NCBI GenBank assembly: GCA_946699065.1
Contig: CAMPDV010000095.1
Span: 767,712 to 831,711 of the forward strand
Length of the DNA stretch: 64,000 bases
Source of the DNA: Loxodes magnus
Taxonomy: Eukaryota; Ciliophora; Karyorelictea; Loxodida; Loxodidae
Reading direction: 5' to 3'
Positions 54,070 to 64,000 of the stretch are shown here, piece after piece. Positions within the stretch are counted from its first letter, which is position 1, and every line of letters starts with the position of its first letter. Below the pieces are notes generated by a model, which worked only from the letters and a program-made list of their open reading frames with translations, was not told the origin of the DNA and did not search any database. Both the position numbers and the translations under genes were made by a program.

Positions 54070-55070
54070 TAGAAATATATTAAATAATAATACTAATTTT
54101 AAGTTTTCCGCTTTAGGGATTTCCAACCCCGTCAGGAATACAGCAGTTCATGCTCTCTGCTGTTAAATATAAAATTTCGGGTCGCCCAATTTTAGCGACA
54201 TTGGGAACTCGGATTTTTCCAGGTTTTCCCTCCTTTAGCTTGCCTTGGTTCCGTCTTAATCTTGTATATTGAACCATCCGGGTTGCAATACATTCTTTTC
54301 ATTCTTCCTTCTTCTTTTGTTGTTCTTTTATCCAATAGTTTCTTTATTTCTATTAGAATTTCTAGCACTTCCGATAAAAATGTCATACGCTTCCTCAGCA
54401 GAAGCATTTCTTTTTTATTTTGAATTATTTTCCTTGATTTGCTTGCTCTTTCTAGGCTTCGATTTCCATTTGTATAGCTCCAGTTTCCCTTTACTCTTTC
54501 TTAAAAGTTTACAATTTCTCTTCTACTTTTCCGAGTCTGTTATCCAGTTCAGTCTGTTTCTAAAGCTAATTTTAGGATTTGTTAGTCTGACTTTGTGAGA
54601 TATTCCAAAAGGCGTTAAGATCTCTTTCCTAGGACATAAGTCTTGACTCAATTCCTTCTGCTAGGTCTAGCTTTGCCATCAGCATATCATTGTCCTTCTT
54701 CAATCTCTTGACCTCTTCCTGGAGGTTCAGTACCACTTTGATGAGCTACTCCATGCTCATCTGGCCAGAAGGGTTGAACTCTGATACCTCCTGGTGGAGA
54801 ACAGACTTCATCTGCTTCCTCGGTTTCTCGCTTGAAGTTGGAATTTCCGTGTGTATATTTTTCAAGGTTGGCTTTCGTTCGTTTTGTTAGATCCCAAGTT
54901 TTTAGTTCAGTGTTGGTTAAGGTTGTGATAGAGAAGATTATTAAGATTATTAAGACTTGGCTTCTTGCTTCCTCCCTTGCTTTTTGGCTTAGGAAGAGGT
55001 GGCATAGAAGCCTGACTTGAAACCTTGAAGCATTTTTTGATGGTAAAATAACTAGAAATATATTAAATAA
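54070..55070 (-). mobile_element. GC-richer insertion, unit 3
   Basis: Flanking 18-bp repeats at 54070-54087 and 55053-55070. Two substitutions differ from the other units, near 54328 (A to T) and 55023 (G to C). The first turns a TAA codon of one minus-strand frame into AAA, leaving a 71-codon stretch (54192-54407) open even in the standard code. I do not think that stretch is the gene. Confidence 0.65.
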
Positions 55071-55281
55071 ATATTTATTTTAGCTGCTGTTTAGTATTTA
55101 GTTTAATAGTAATAAACTAGGTTCTTAATTATTTTATTAGATATTTAGCTATATAATGTTATGCAAATCTATTATGCTTGAGTGCTAAAATTTAAATATA
55201 CTAAATGATTTATTTAAGATGCTTATAAATATAAGCTATTTAGTCTATTCTTTTCTATAACTTAGAATTATTAGATTATTT

Positions 55282-56537
55282 ATGCCAAACTAATGTTTTA
55301 GTGATGCTTGGCCTTTGTATTCATTAATAGCTTTCACTTTGTTTAGATCTTATAATCCTTATTATCTGCTTAATTACCTTACATTCATTTAACTTTAAAT
55401 AATTTAAAGGAATTTTGCTTTCTGCTAACTAGAAAATGTGGAAATAAAAGAAATAGGCAAAAGATTTAAGGAATATAAGATTAAAATGCTACAATCCAAA
55501 TGCTTGTAAAAGCAACTTTATAAAGGAGACCAGAACCATAATATAAATCTAGCAAACTTACTCTCACAAAATAACTCTTATTACATAATAAAAAAGTTAA
55601 AGTTTCCTTCTATTGGACATTAAATATTAGTGTAATATACTAAAGGAAAAAATCACTTTTAAAGAAATTTATGCAGCTATTCTCTGATAAAGTTGATATA
55701 CAAAATTGATATTTGGAAAAACTAAAAAGAGGAATAGCAAACTTAATTTCCATATCAATACTTTTGAGACTAAAATAATCAAGCAGTCAAATCAAGAAAA
55801 ACCTCAAATAAAAATAGATTAACTCTTTTCTGCAGTTATATAATCCTTATCTAAAGCATATATGATCAGTTGATATATATTCCCTTATTAGATATAAAAT
55901 TAATAATTAAAGCTTAACATCAAGAAAATTCATAACTATAATCCCTTTACAATATGGCTTATTTAAGGAACAGAAGGAAATAATAGATTAAAGGGTTTAA
56001 CTTTATTTTTATAGAGTAAAGAACATTAAAGCTAAATATAATAAATTAATAAAAATAGCTTTCTACGATAAAACTAAGAACTAACGAAAGATGTTGAAGA
56101 CAAATTTAAAATTAAAGCATAAATTGAGAAGTAAATTATATATCAATAAATGAAAATTTAAACATATCTTGAAAATGTTCTACTATGCAAAAGCTGTAGA
56201 AGATTTAGAAATTTTAAGTGCTATTGTAATAAAATTTTAAAAGAAATATTAAGCAAAAGATAATAAATTGTTGACAAATATAAAGATATATGCATGCTTT
56301 GTATTTTAGCCTATAAATATCATTTAAATTTTTAATTTATTTAATTAGTTAAAATTTCATTTTAATTAGCAAATTTTTATTATAGATTGGTTTTAAATTA
56401 TCTCTCATCCTGCTAGTTAGAATGAAAATAATTTGATTCCTTCTTAAGATAACAGGAAAGCTATAAATATTGTAGGAGTAAGTTTTTTAGACTCTTAAAT
56501 AGAAATATTGGAAGCAAATCACTATTTAAATGCTTAA
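55282..56537 (+). CDS. Unrecognised plus-strand gene, unit 3
   Basis: Same as the unit 1 copy, with stop TAA at 56535. No difference noticed. Confidence 0.5.
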
Positions 56538-56541
56538 TTTA

Positions 56542-57804
56542 TTATATTTTATTTATTTTTAATTGATAACCTAAATTTAGAAATTCCTCTTTGAAGTCAT
56601 AAATAAAAATGTCCTTGTTATCAATTATTTTATCCTTGTATTTGATAGCTTCTTTCTACTTATCACAATGAAGAAAGGCAATCATTATAATATCAGTTAT
56701 AAGTTATATTTCATAATAATCTTCTAGGATAATTTCTTGCTTTTATTATCTCCTAGAGCGATAAAAAGAAAGTTATAAATTTAAATTAGATTTTAAAGAC
56801 TTAATATTTTAAATAATGAGGATTTAGCTTTAAGATTATATTAATACATCTCTTTTGACTATCTCTTTGGCTTTCAATTATTTATTATTGCATTTAGTTT
56901 AACCTCATCACTTATCTATGATATCCTTAATATATTTTAATTCTTTTTCTTAAAATGTCGAATTATTTCAATGAAAACAAATAAGGTAAAGCATATTAAT
57001 ATTATGCACCTTACTTGTATCATTAAAATAACTTATCCGTTCGCTTTCCCATAAAGTCTTTATTTCTAAAGGACTTCGTCCTAGCTATATATAATGCTCT
57101 CCAAAATTTATTGCTCCTTATGTTTTTAAAGTAACTTAACTATAAATAAATTTTCCATTATACTTATCTATAGAATGCTTCACATTATATGGATAATATC
57201 TGACTATCAAGTCTTTGAGTTTTAAGCTGGAAATGTAAGTTTATATTATTTATTTAATTGTATAAAAATTAATGTAAGCTGGGAATTTTATTTAGAGCAA
57301 AAGCAGCATTTCTTTTCTAAGTTATTCCTTTAAAAGTAAGAAAAGTTTAATATACTTAGTTTGCTAAATATCTTCATGTAATTTCTTTTTATTTTCAGTA
57401 TATGAAGTACAGTCTAAGCCATAAAGCAAGCAGATTGGTTCTATTAGGTGTAAATTGAAACGTGAAAGTAAATCTTAGCACTTAATTATTTAAATTTCTT
57501 AAAAAGAAGCAAGATTGTTTATTTTATAATTCCCTTCCTATTAATCTAGAATATCTTTGCTTAGTATATCTCATTCTATATTTATAATAAACCAGCTTTG
57601 TAGTTTCCGCTTTTTGGGAGTAAGCAAGTTTAAATAAAAAAGTTGCAGAAACTATTTTAAGATTACTAAGAAAACTAGAAGCTAGATATGCTATTTGGCT
57701 ATCTTTTAATAGCCTTATTAATTAATAGGATAGCTATGATAAATGGATGTATGCTTGCGATTTAAAAGTATAAGGATTTTAGTCAAAAGTATTATATCAT
57801 TCAT
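56542..57804 (-). CDS. Unrecognised minus-strand gene spanning unit 3 and the partial unit 4
   Basis: A complete 420-residue frame identical in layout to 18201-19463. Its 5' end lies in the truncated fourth unit, so the array break leaves this gene whole together with its upstream region. Confidence 0.6.
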
Positions 57805-58419
57805 TTTTCAGCTGATTTGTACTGAATCTTATTGAGTAATAGCTTATAATATATTAAGGTGATAAACAGTATACATTCAAATAAAAAGTTAACTAGCCTA
57901 TTCCTTAATAGCTGCCTTCAAAAAAATATTTGAACTTTAAAAAGATTTGCTCAAAACAAGAAAAGGCAACTTGAAATATTAGAGCAGGAATAACCCAAAA
58001 ACTAAGAGAAGAAACAAAATTGGAAGATTAAAAAAATAGAATGATAGGATTCTATGAAGCAAAAACTTAATCGAGACAGAATAAAATATAAGAAGCTTTA
58101 GTGGCTTTAGAGAATAAAATTATATATGATAGAAAAAGTATAAAAGTCTTAAAGATTTAATGTTTAAAAGGGTTTACTTAAATAGGTATACTCAATCTTA
58201 GTTAAATATATAATAACTTGAACTTAGTTTAGAGAATTATGAAACTTATTTTCTTAAAATTAAGTTAAGTTTTACATGAGTTTTTAATAGTTTAAAGGCA
58301 AAACTTAACTATTATTTAAGATGTGCCTTGAGTTTATTTGTTTATTTGAAAGCAAAACTACGAAGATAATTAGAGTTATTATATATTAAATATGTCAAGC
58401 TAAGGAGACATCTAGCAAG
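57509..58419. repeat. Partial fourth unit, right end of the array
   Basis: The first 911 bp of the unit recur without visible change. Identity stops abruptly after 58419. The break falls 28 nt into the reading frame of the giant gene, so this copy keeps the whole divergent intergenic region and the start codon but no gene body. Confidence 0.93.
58392..58419 (+). pseudogene. Stump of a fourth giant gene
   Basis: Start codon plus eight further codons and one base (MSSQGDIQQ) before sequence identity ends. What follows, starting TAACAAGAAAC, does not resemble the gene body. Confidence 0.8.
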
Positions 58420-58869
58420 TAACAAGAAACATGTAAACATTTTTCTTAATATGAAATATTAATTATAAAAGTGCTGCGCATAAAGGAAGTGCTAATAATT
58501 TTTATTTATTTAAATTTTTTTATCTATTTGTATTAAAGTCATTAAATTTTTATCATTATGTTTTGTAATTTAATTTTTTTTATAGTATTTAAGATTTTTT
58601 TTTTCTTAAATTTAACATTTTCTCAGTTTTCTTATTTTATTTTTAGTTAAAATATTTTATTATTTAAATTTACATTTTAGTTTTATATATATAATTACAT
58701 TTTAATTTATTTTTTATTCAAAATACTAAATTATTTGTAATAAAATTTAATTTTTTAATTTTAAATTTTATTTATGTTCAATCTTTTTTTAAATAATAAA
58801 AATAATTTATCAATTTTTTTTTCAATATAATTAGTTTCTATATACTAAAATGTTTTTTAATCTTTATAA
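58420..58869. other. AT-rich leader of the RING/WD40 gene
   Basis: Very T-rich sequence joining the array edge to the next gene. No frame with protein character was seen. It must include the promoter of the gene starting at 58870. Confidence 0.5.
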
Positions 58870-61230
58870 ATGGATAGCAATCAATGTCCAAACTGTAAAG
58901 AGCAATTTGATTAAGACGAGAGATTATACAAATAGTTACCATGTGGTTGTACTTCATGTTTGAATTGTCTTAAAGCAGTTTATTAGCTTATTTAAAAAAT
59001 TGTATGTATAAAACACAACTAAGTCTTTAACATTAATCCTGAAGAGTTACAAGGGTATCAAGTTTAAGAGGAAGTTCAGTAAGAAGTACCGCAACATTAA
59101 GAAACAATAATCGATTAAGTACAGATCAATGAGTAGTTCAAGTGGTTGAAAAGTTATTAAGTCCATAAGCAAAATTACTATAACACAATAAGAGAAATAA
59201 TTGAAGACAGTGCTTAGCTTATAAAGCATATCCAATCGTTATCAGTAATTGAAATATTCAAAACTATAATAGGTTAAGTTTCTATTAGTAACAGCAAAGT
59301 TCAAAATTTAATATAACGATTAACTGAGCTTCAAGCAGTAAATCAGTTACAATAAGATTAAGCCTAAAGAACAGTTTAGTAATAAGAAGATTAAAACCGA
59401 ATTGATCAAGCTTAAGAATAATTTTAGGAAATCTTGCGAGAGATAACTGAACTAAAGAGAGAATAGAATTAGCAAATAGATGTTTAAACTTTAAGAAATA
59501 ATATCTAACAATGCATGTTCAACGTCTTCAATTATCTAAGAGAGAATACCAATGGTCAGTAATTTACATTAAGTTAGGCAGAGTATTTAGTCTAAAATTT
59601 TTTCATGCAATTTAAATTTACAAGAGGACGTATTTAGTAATAAAACCAGGCAGTGAAATAACAAAGTTAGATAAGATCTTAAAATTCCGAGCATTAAATT
59701 AAATAAGAAATTTAAAATATCCTTCAATATTAATAAAACTAAGCAATTGTTTAAAAATAGAGACAAGATATCGTTCAGGCTAAAGAAATTTCAGTCAATT
59801 TTGATTTATAGCAAAAGTAAAAATAATTTATCGATGTAAGAACTTTAGTTACAGCACTGGAGTAAAAGGTTAAAAATATCTAAAATGTCTTCAATGCTAA
59901 TAACCAAGTGATTGAAGTTTATTAAGAGTAAGCAAACTTAATTATGCCTCTGATTCCAAACCCCTCTAATCAATTGCTTAATAACTAACTATTTTTCATC
60001 AATTAAAGTTTCTCAAACCTTGAATTAACTAACGCAGATCTATCTGACACCACCTTCACAAATTGCAACTTCTAAAACTCCAACCTAACATCAACCAACC
60101 TTCGAAACTCCAAGTTCATCAACTGTGACATCTCCAACGTCAATCTTACCTCAATCTCTTCAGAGCACCCTCACATTTTCACTGGACACTCCGCAGCAGT
60201 CACCTCCGTGGCCATCTCCTCAGACGCTAATTTAATCCTTTCTGGATCCCTTGACTCTACTCTTAGACTTTACAACATAGCTGAAGGTACCTGTAAGACC
60301 ATGAGTGGTCACACTAGTTCTGTATTATCTGTGGCTAAATCCAGTGATTCAGAGTTCATCGTATCGGGAAGTGATGATAAGACGGTGAGACTATGGAACG
60401 TCAAGACAGGTACCTGTAAGACCATGAGTGGTCACACTAATTAGGTATTATCTGTGGCTATATCCAGTGATTCAGAGTTCATCGTATCGGGAAGTAGAGA
60501 TGAGACGGTGAGACTATGGGACGTCAAGACAGGTACCTGTAAGACCATGAGTGGTCACACTAGTTGTGTATCTGCTGTGGCTATATCCAGTGATTCAGAG
60601 TTCATCGTATCGGGAAGTCATAATTAGACGGTGAGACTATGGGACGTCAAGACAGGTACCTGTAAGACCATGAGTGGTCACACAAATTATGTATTATCTG
60701 TGGCTATATCCAGTGATTCCACTTTAATCATATCTGGATCGTTTGACAAAACTATTCGTTTATGGAACTCAAGAACATAATAATGTACTAAGGTCTTATC
60801 GGGACACACAGCTGATGTCTTATCGGTAATATTCTCGAGTAACAACAAGTATATCTTATCAGGATCACATGACAAGACCATAAGAATATGAAATATCTTT
60901 AATGGATAGTGTGAATGTGTACTTATGGGTCATACTAACACAGTGGGTAGTTTATCATTATCAAAGGACAACAATTGGTTGGTATCAAGTAATGGAAGTA
61001 TATTCGGTTCACCTTAATCAAAAGATTACGTAATTCGAAGATGAAATATAGGAAGAATATTGAATGGAGAATAGTCTAATAACTAATAACAGGTAAGTCC
61101 AAATTTAACGCACCACATTTAGTAGACTGACTGGAACAAAATATATGGTGACTATGGATTAAGATTTTAGAATTGCGTAATGACTAATACTACAATGAGT
61201 GTGGAGGACAAATAGAGATACATCAGGTGA
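58870..61230 (+). CDS. RING-like, coiled-coil, pentapeptide-repeat and WD40 protein
   Basis: The frame is 786 codons plus TGA at 61228 and needs no intron. Residues 6-49 hold paired Cys/His ligands (CPNC, then CGCTSCLNC, then CIKH), a RING or B-box-like zinc site. Residues about 60-370 are Gln-rich and helical, probably coiled coil. Residues about 380-425 are pentapeptide repeats ([19 protein letters not shown] pattern), a right-handed beta-helix. From about residue 432 come seven WD40 blades, each with a GH and a W(N/D) or equivalent, forming a propeller. In blades near 60889 and 61042 the conserved Trp is encoded by TGA (RIWNI, RRWNI), direct evidence of reassignment. Blades 2-4 are almost identical over 123-bp repeats. 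Zinc site plus propeller suggests a substrate-binding E3 ubiquitin ligase, which is inference. TGA at 61228 is taken as stop because composition collapses after it. Confidence 0.85.
60287..60690 (+). repeat. 123-bp near-identical WD40 blade repeats inside the gene
   Basis: The segment beginning GGTACCTGTAAGACCATGAG recurs at about 60287, 60410, 60533 and 60656. The 41-codon period equals one WD40 blade. Identity at synonymous sites indicates recent internal duplication or gene conversion. Confidence 0.85.
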
Positions 61231-61480
61231 TCTTCAAAGTTTAAACTATTTTAATTTTTTACATTTAAGAATATAAAATTTTGTTAAGTCTTTATTCTTA
61301 TTGAGTGCATTCTTTTTCTTCTCATTATTATAAGAAAAAAAATCTGTAAAGTTCAGAAATTTTTCTAAGTCTTTTTATTCGAAAGTGTTTAGTAAATTTT
61401 ACTAATAAAAGTTTATATTTAATTCAAAACAAAGTGTCATATTAACTATCTAAATTTTTTTAGTTAAGTATTAAAAAAAA
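61231..61480. other. AT-rich 3' flank
   Basis: Poly(T) and poly(A) runs after the WD40 gene. No coding character; likely 3' UTR and spacer. Confidence 0.5.
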
Positions 61481-61524
61481 AATAAAATCAGAGTTAAAAA
61501 GAAAAAAATTTTCTAGAGTTAAAA

Positions 61525-61770
61525 AATTTTTGAAGTATGTACTAAGGCTAAAAAAATTTAAATGTTCTAGTGCTAGAAATTTTTTTATAGTTATGTACTA
61601 AAATAAATTTTTTTTTTTATAGTTATGTACTAAAATAAAAAATTTTGAAGTATGTACTAGTCAAAAAAATTTTAAATTTTATAATGTTAGAAAATTTTCT
61701 GAAGTATGTACTAGAGCCAAAAAATTTTAATTTTTTAGTATAGTACTAGTATTTTTTGAGTTATGTGATC
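61525..61770. repeat. Interspersed short motif series (TATGTACTA)
   Basis: The word GAAGTATGTACTA or AGTTATGTACTA appears at about 61532, 61589, 61621, 61646 and 61700, with a decayed form near 61738. Copies are separated by A/T homopolymers at irregular intervals of roughly 25-57 bp. Confidence 0.7.
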
Positions 61771-61914
61771 GCGCATTTATTTCGTATAAAATTTAGTTAC
61801 GTTCGTTATAATCTTTTTATTATATACAAGTTGCATTATGTGTTTTTACGATAGGAAAAGTTTAGAATACTGCATTTGAATGTGCAGCAGATTAAATTTG
61901 AATGAGTTAGAAGC

Positions 61915-63070
61915 CCGAAAATCGTGAAAAACGCGAAAGCCTTTTTTTGCTCAGCGTTTTACACTATAGGGCTGAGTTGGGACGGAACAAGCTGGGGGAT
62001 TTCGGGATTGGTAAAAGGTCAGAAAGGAATAAATTTTTTTAAGAAAAAATTTCAAAGTATAAAAGGTTTTTGAAAAAATGGGAATAAAAAATTAGAGACA
62101 ATTTTTTTGATTTTGGTTTCGATTTTTTTTGATTTTGTTTTTAAAAATTTCGATATTGGTTTTTAAAATTTTTGATATTGGATTTGAAAAATTTTGATTT
62201 TGGTTTTGCAAGCTTTTGTTTCTTTGATTTGAAAATTTTCGATTTTGGTTCGTGATTAAAATTTTAAGAATTGGGTTTTGGTATTTTTTTTAAATTTTTT
62301 GAGCTAAATGAAAGGCGAATAAGAGTATTTAAAGCATTAAATCGTGAAAAATTTAATTTTGTTTTTTTGCTCAGCTTTTTACACTGCAAGACTTTTTTCG
62401 GAAGGAACAAACTTATAAAAATGTGAAAAGAACGTTTTTTTTTTTTAATGTATTTTGGAAATCTGAAAGTAATAAAGAGTATTTAAAATTGCAAAAAGTG
62501 TGAAAGCCTTTTTTTGCTCAGCGTTTTATACTATAGGGAGGACCTAGGACGGAACAAACTGGGGGAAATCGGGATTGAAAAAGGTCAGAATGGCATAAAT
62601 TTTAAAAAAGTTTCAAACTATAAAAGTGTTTTGAGAAAAAATAGGAATAAAAAAATTTCAGAAAAACTTTCAATTTTGGCTTCGAAATGTTTTAATTTTG
62701 GGTTGTGCTATTTTTTTGAATTGAGTTGTGATAACTTTTTTTATTTTGGGAAATAAATTTTTTTTTTTGATTTTTAGAGTTAATAAAAGTAAAAAAAGAC
62801 AATGTTCGGAATTAAATTGTGAAAAATATAATTTAATTTTTTTCCTCAGCTTTTTAAATTCCAAGACTTTTTTGGAAGGAATAAACATATAAAATATTTA
62901 TAAACAAGAGCTTTAAAAACGAATTTTTATTCGTTTAATGTATGAAAAGATATTTGAAAAATACAAAAATGTTTCAAAATGAAAAAGTGAAAATGACTCT
63001 TTGAAGTAAGAGTTAAACACCACAGGAATTGTTTGGGACGGAACAAAACAATAAAAAATTTTGGGAATAA
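61915..63070. repeat. Degenerate long repeat with a GC-rich core
   Basis: A block containing TTTTTTTGCTCAGCGTTTTA, ACTATAGGG, GGACGGAACAA and GGGGGATTTCGGGATTG at 61920-62037 returns with changes at 62489-62612. A shorter relative (TGCTCAGCTTTTTACACTGC, then GGAAGGAACAAAC) is at 62338-62430 and returns at 62814-62899. A further remnant (GGGACGGAACAAAAC) is near 63035. The order long, short, long, short suggests a compound unit of about 0.5 kb. No protein frame is persuasive. Confidence 0.6.
62100..62260. repeat. Simple TTTTGATTTTGG-like repeat tract
   Basis: Variants of TTTTGAT(A/T)TTGGTTT recur about seven times between two copies of the GC-rich core. Confidence 0.5.
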
Positions 63071-63286
63071 AACAATATGAAAAAATAGTAAACAAGCAAT
63101 GGACTAATTTATAATAAAAATTTAAAAAAAATTTAAACAAAAAATACAAAATTCACAAAGCTTAAAATAGATAAATAAATCAAAAAAAAAAAATAAAGTG
63201 AATTTATATAATTAAATGATTAAAATCTGATAAGTTAAAATAAATCTATTTAGAAAATAAAAAAAAAAAATAATAATTTGATTTAT
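63071..63286. other. A-rich spacer
   Basis: Long adenine runs between the degenerate repeat and the 80-bp array; nothing else seen. Confidence 0.5.
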
Positions 63287-64000
63287 AAAGTAAGAAAAAG
63301 AGTGTGAAGATCAGTAATTGAAAGTATCTAGAAGTTAAATAAGATTTCTAAGAAAAGTGAATAAGAAAAGTAAGAAAAAGAGTGTGAAGATCAGTAATTG
63401 AAAGTATCTAGAAGTTAAATAAGATTTCTAAGAAAAGTGAATAAGAAAAGTAAGAAAAAGAGTGTGAAGATCAGTAATTGAAAGTATCTAGAAGTTAAAT
63501 AAGATTTCTAAGAAAAGTGAATAAGAAAAGTAAGAAAAAGAGTGTGAAGATCAGTAATTGAAAGTATCTAGAAGTTAAATAAGATTTCTAAGAAAAGTGA
63601 ATAAGAAAAGTAAGAAAAAGAGTGTGAAGATCAGTAATTGAAAGTATCTAGAAGTTAAATAAGATTTCTAAGAAAAGTGAATAAGAAAAGTAAGAAAAAG
63701 AGTGTGAAGATCAGTAATTGAAAGTATTTGGAAGTTAAATAAGATTTCTAAGAAAAGTGAATAAGAAAAGTAAGAAAAAGAGTGTGAAGATCAGTAATTG
63801 AAAGTATTTGGAAGTTAAATAAGATTTCTAAGAAAAGTGAATAAGAAAAGTAAGAAAAAGAGTGTGAAGATCAGTAATTGAAAGTATTTGGAAGTTAAAT
63901 AAGATTTCTAAGAAAAGTGAATAAGAAAAGTAAGAAAAAGAGTGTGAAGATCAGTAATTGAAAGTATTTGGAAGTTAAATAAGATTTCTAAGAAAAGTGA
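63287..64000. repeat. 80-bp tandem array running out of the window
   Basis: The word AGTGTGAAGATCAGTAATTG starts at 63301 and every 80 bp after it to 63941, giving eight full units and one partial. The first five units carry GTATCTAGAAG and the last four GTATTTGGAAG; otherwise the units match. A period of 80 is not a multiple of three, so this is not a protein repeat. Confidence 0.95.

Larger units (their letters stand above)
38337..57508. repeat. Tandem unit 3 of the 19.17-kb array
   Basis: Matches units 1 and 2 closely except between about 39262 and 44580, where many single-base insertions and deletions occur. Beyond that stretch only scattered differences remain, for example extra T residues near 46890 and 46998, and substitutions near 50357, 53282, 54328 and 55023. 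Confidence 0.95.

Noticed and set aside
54192-54407. 71-codon minus-strand frame as an independent gene
   Set aside because: It is open in the standard code only because of one substitution in unit 3, and the adjacent frame has better codon bias in all units.
61920-62040. rRNA or tRNA fragment in the GC-rich core
   Set aside because: No conserved rRNA stretch or cloverleaf arms could be recognised.
1011-64000. Short frames open in the standard code on either strand
   Set aside because: Nearly all are shadows of longer frames read with TAA/TAG as Gln and TGA as Trp, for example 8757-8981 and 9250-9603 inside the giant gene or 60208-60444 inside the WD40 gene.
63287-64000. CRISPR-like array
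   Set aside because: The repeats are directly adjacent with no variable spacers, and the context is eukaryotic.
63287-64000. Telomeric or subtelomeric repeat
   Set aside because: The unit is 80 bp and lacks short C/A- or G/T-rich telomere words; the window also ends mid-array, so chromosome position cannot be judged.

Overview
The window is eukaryotic, AT-rich and ciliate-like. TAA and TAG occur throughout otherwise sensible reading frames where glutamine fits, and TGA occurs where tryptophan fits, including the tryptophan position of WD40 blades. The two TAA-terminated gene pairs and the TGA-terminated genes suggest that all three codons can also end translation. This is the Condylostoma-type (or karyorelict-type) ambiguous code. 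Introns of 16-17 nt with GT...AG ends fit a heterotrich-like lineage. Under this code 'no stop codon' is no evidence of coding, so I chose frames by family similarity, by enrichment of G at codon position 1, and by frame continuity across candidate mini-introns.

Positions 1-58419 are three full tandem copies of a 19.17-kb unit (starting at 1, 19168 and 38337) plus the first 911 bp of a fourth (57509-58419). Each unit holds, in order: (i) a giant surface protein, + strand, about 3,427 aa, with signal peptide, about twenty LNR/Notch-like cysteine repeats, a parallel beta-helix region, a cysteine-rich module, a multi-pass membrane domain and a Q/N/S-rich tail; (ii) a helical-repeat protein, + strand, starting 8 bp after it; (iii) a macro-domain protein, - strand, whose stop lies 6 bp from the stop of (ii); (iv) an AT-rich gap; (v) a 965-bp GC-richer insertion flanked by an 18-bp direct repeat and carrying a coiled-coil reading frame on the - strand; (vi) an unrecognised + strand gene; (vii) an unrecognised - strand gene whose stop lies 4 bp from that of (vi) and whose start is divergent from the next giant gene.

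Copy 2 of the giant gene is intact. Copy 1 has a 1-nt deletion. Copy 3 is riddled with single-base indels confined to about 39262-44580, which looks more like unpolished long-read consensus than decay. The array ends at 58419, inside codon 10 of a fourth giant-gene start.

Positions 58420-64000 are unique to the window. They hold a 786-aa RING-like/coiled-coil/pentapeptide-repeat/WD40 protein (58870-61230), then about 2.8 kb of repeat-rich DNA: a short GTATGTACTA-type motif series, a degenerate repeat with a GC-rich core, and an 80-bp tandem array running out of the window. No rRNA, tRNA, CRISPR or telomeric repeat was recognised. The most notable objects are the amplified gene cassette built around the giant receptor-like protein and the ambiguous stop code seen at nearly abutting convergent genes.
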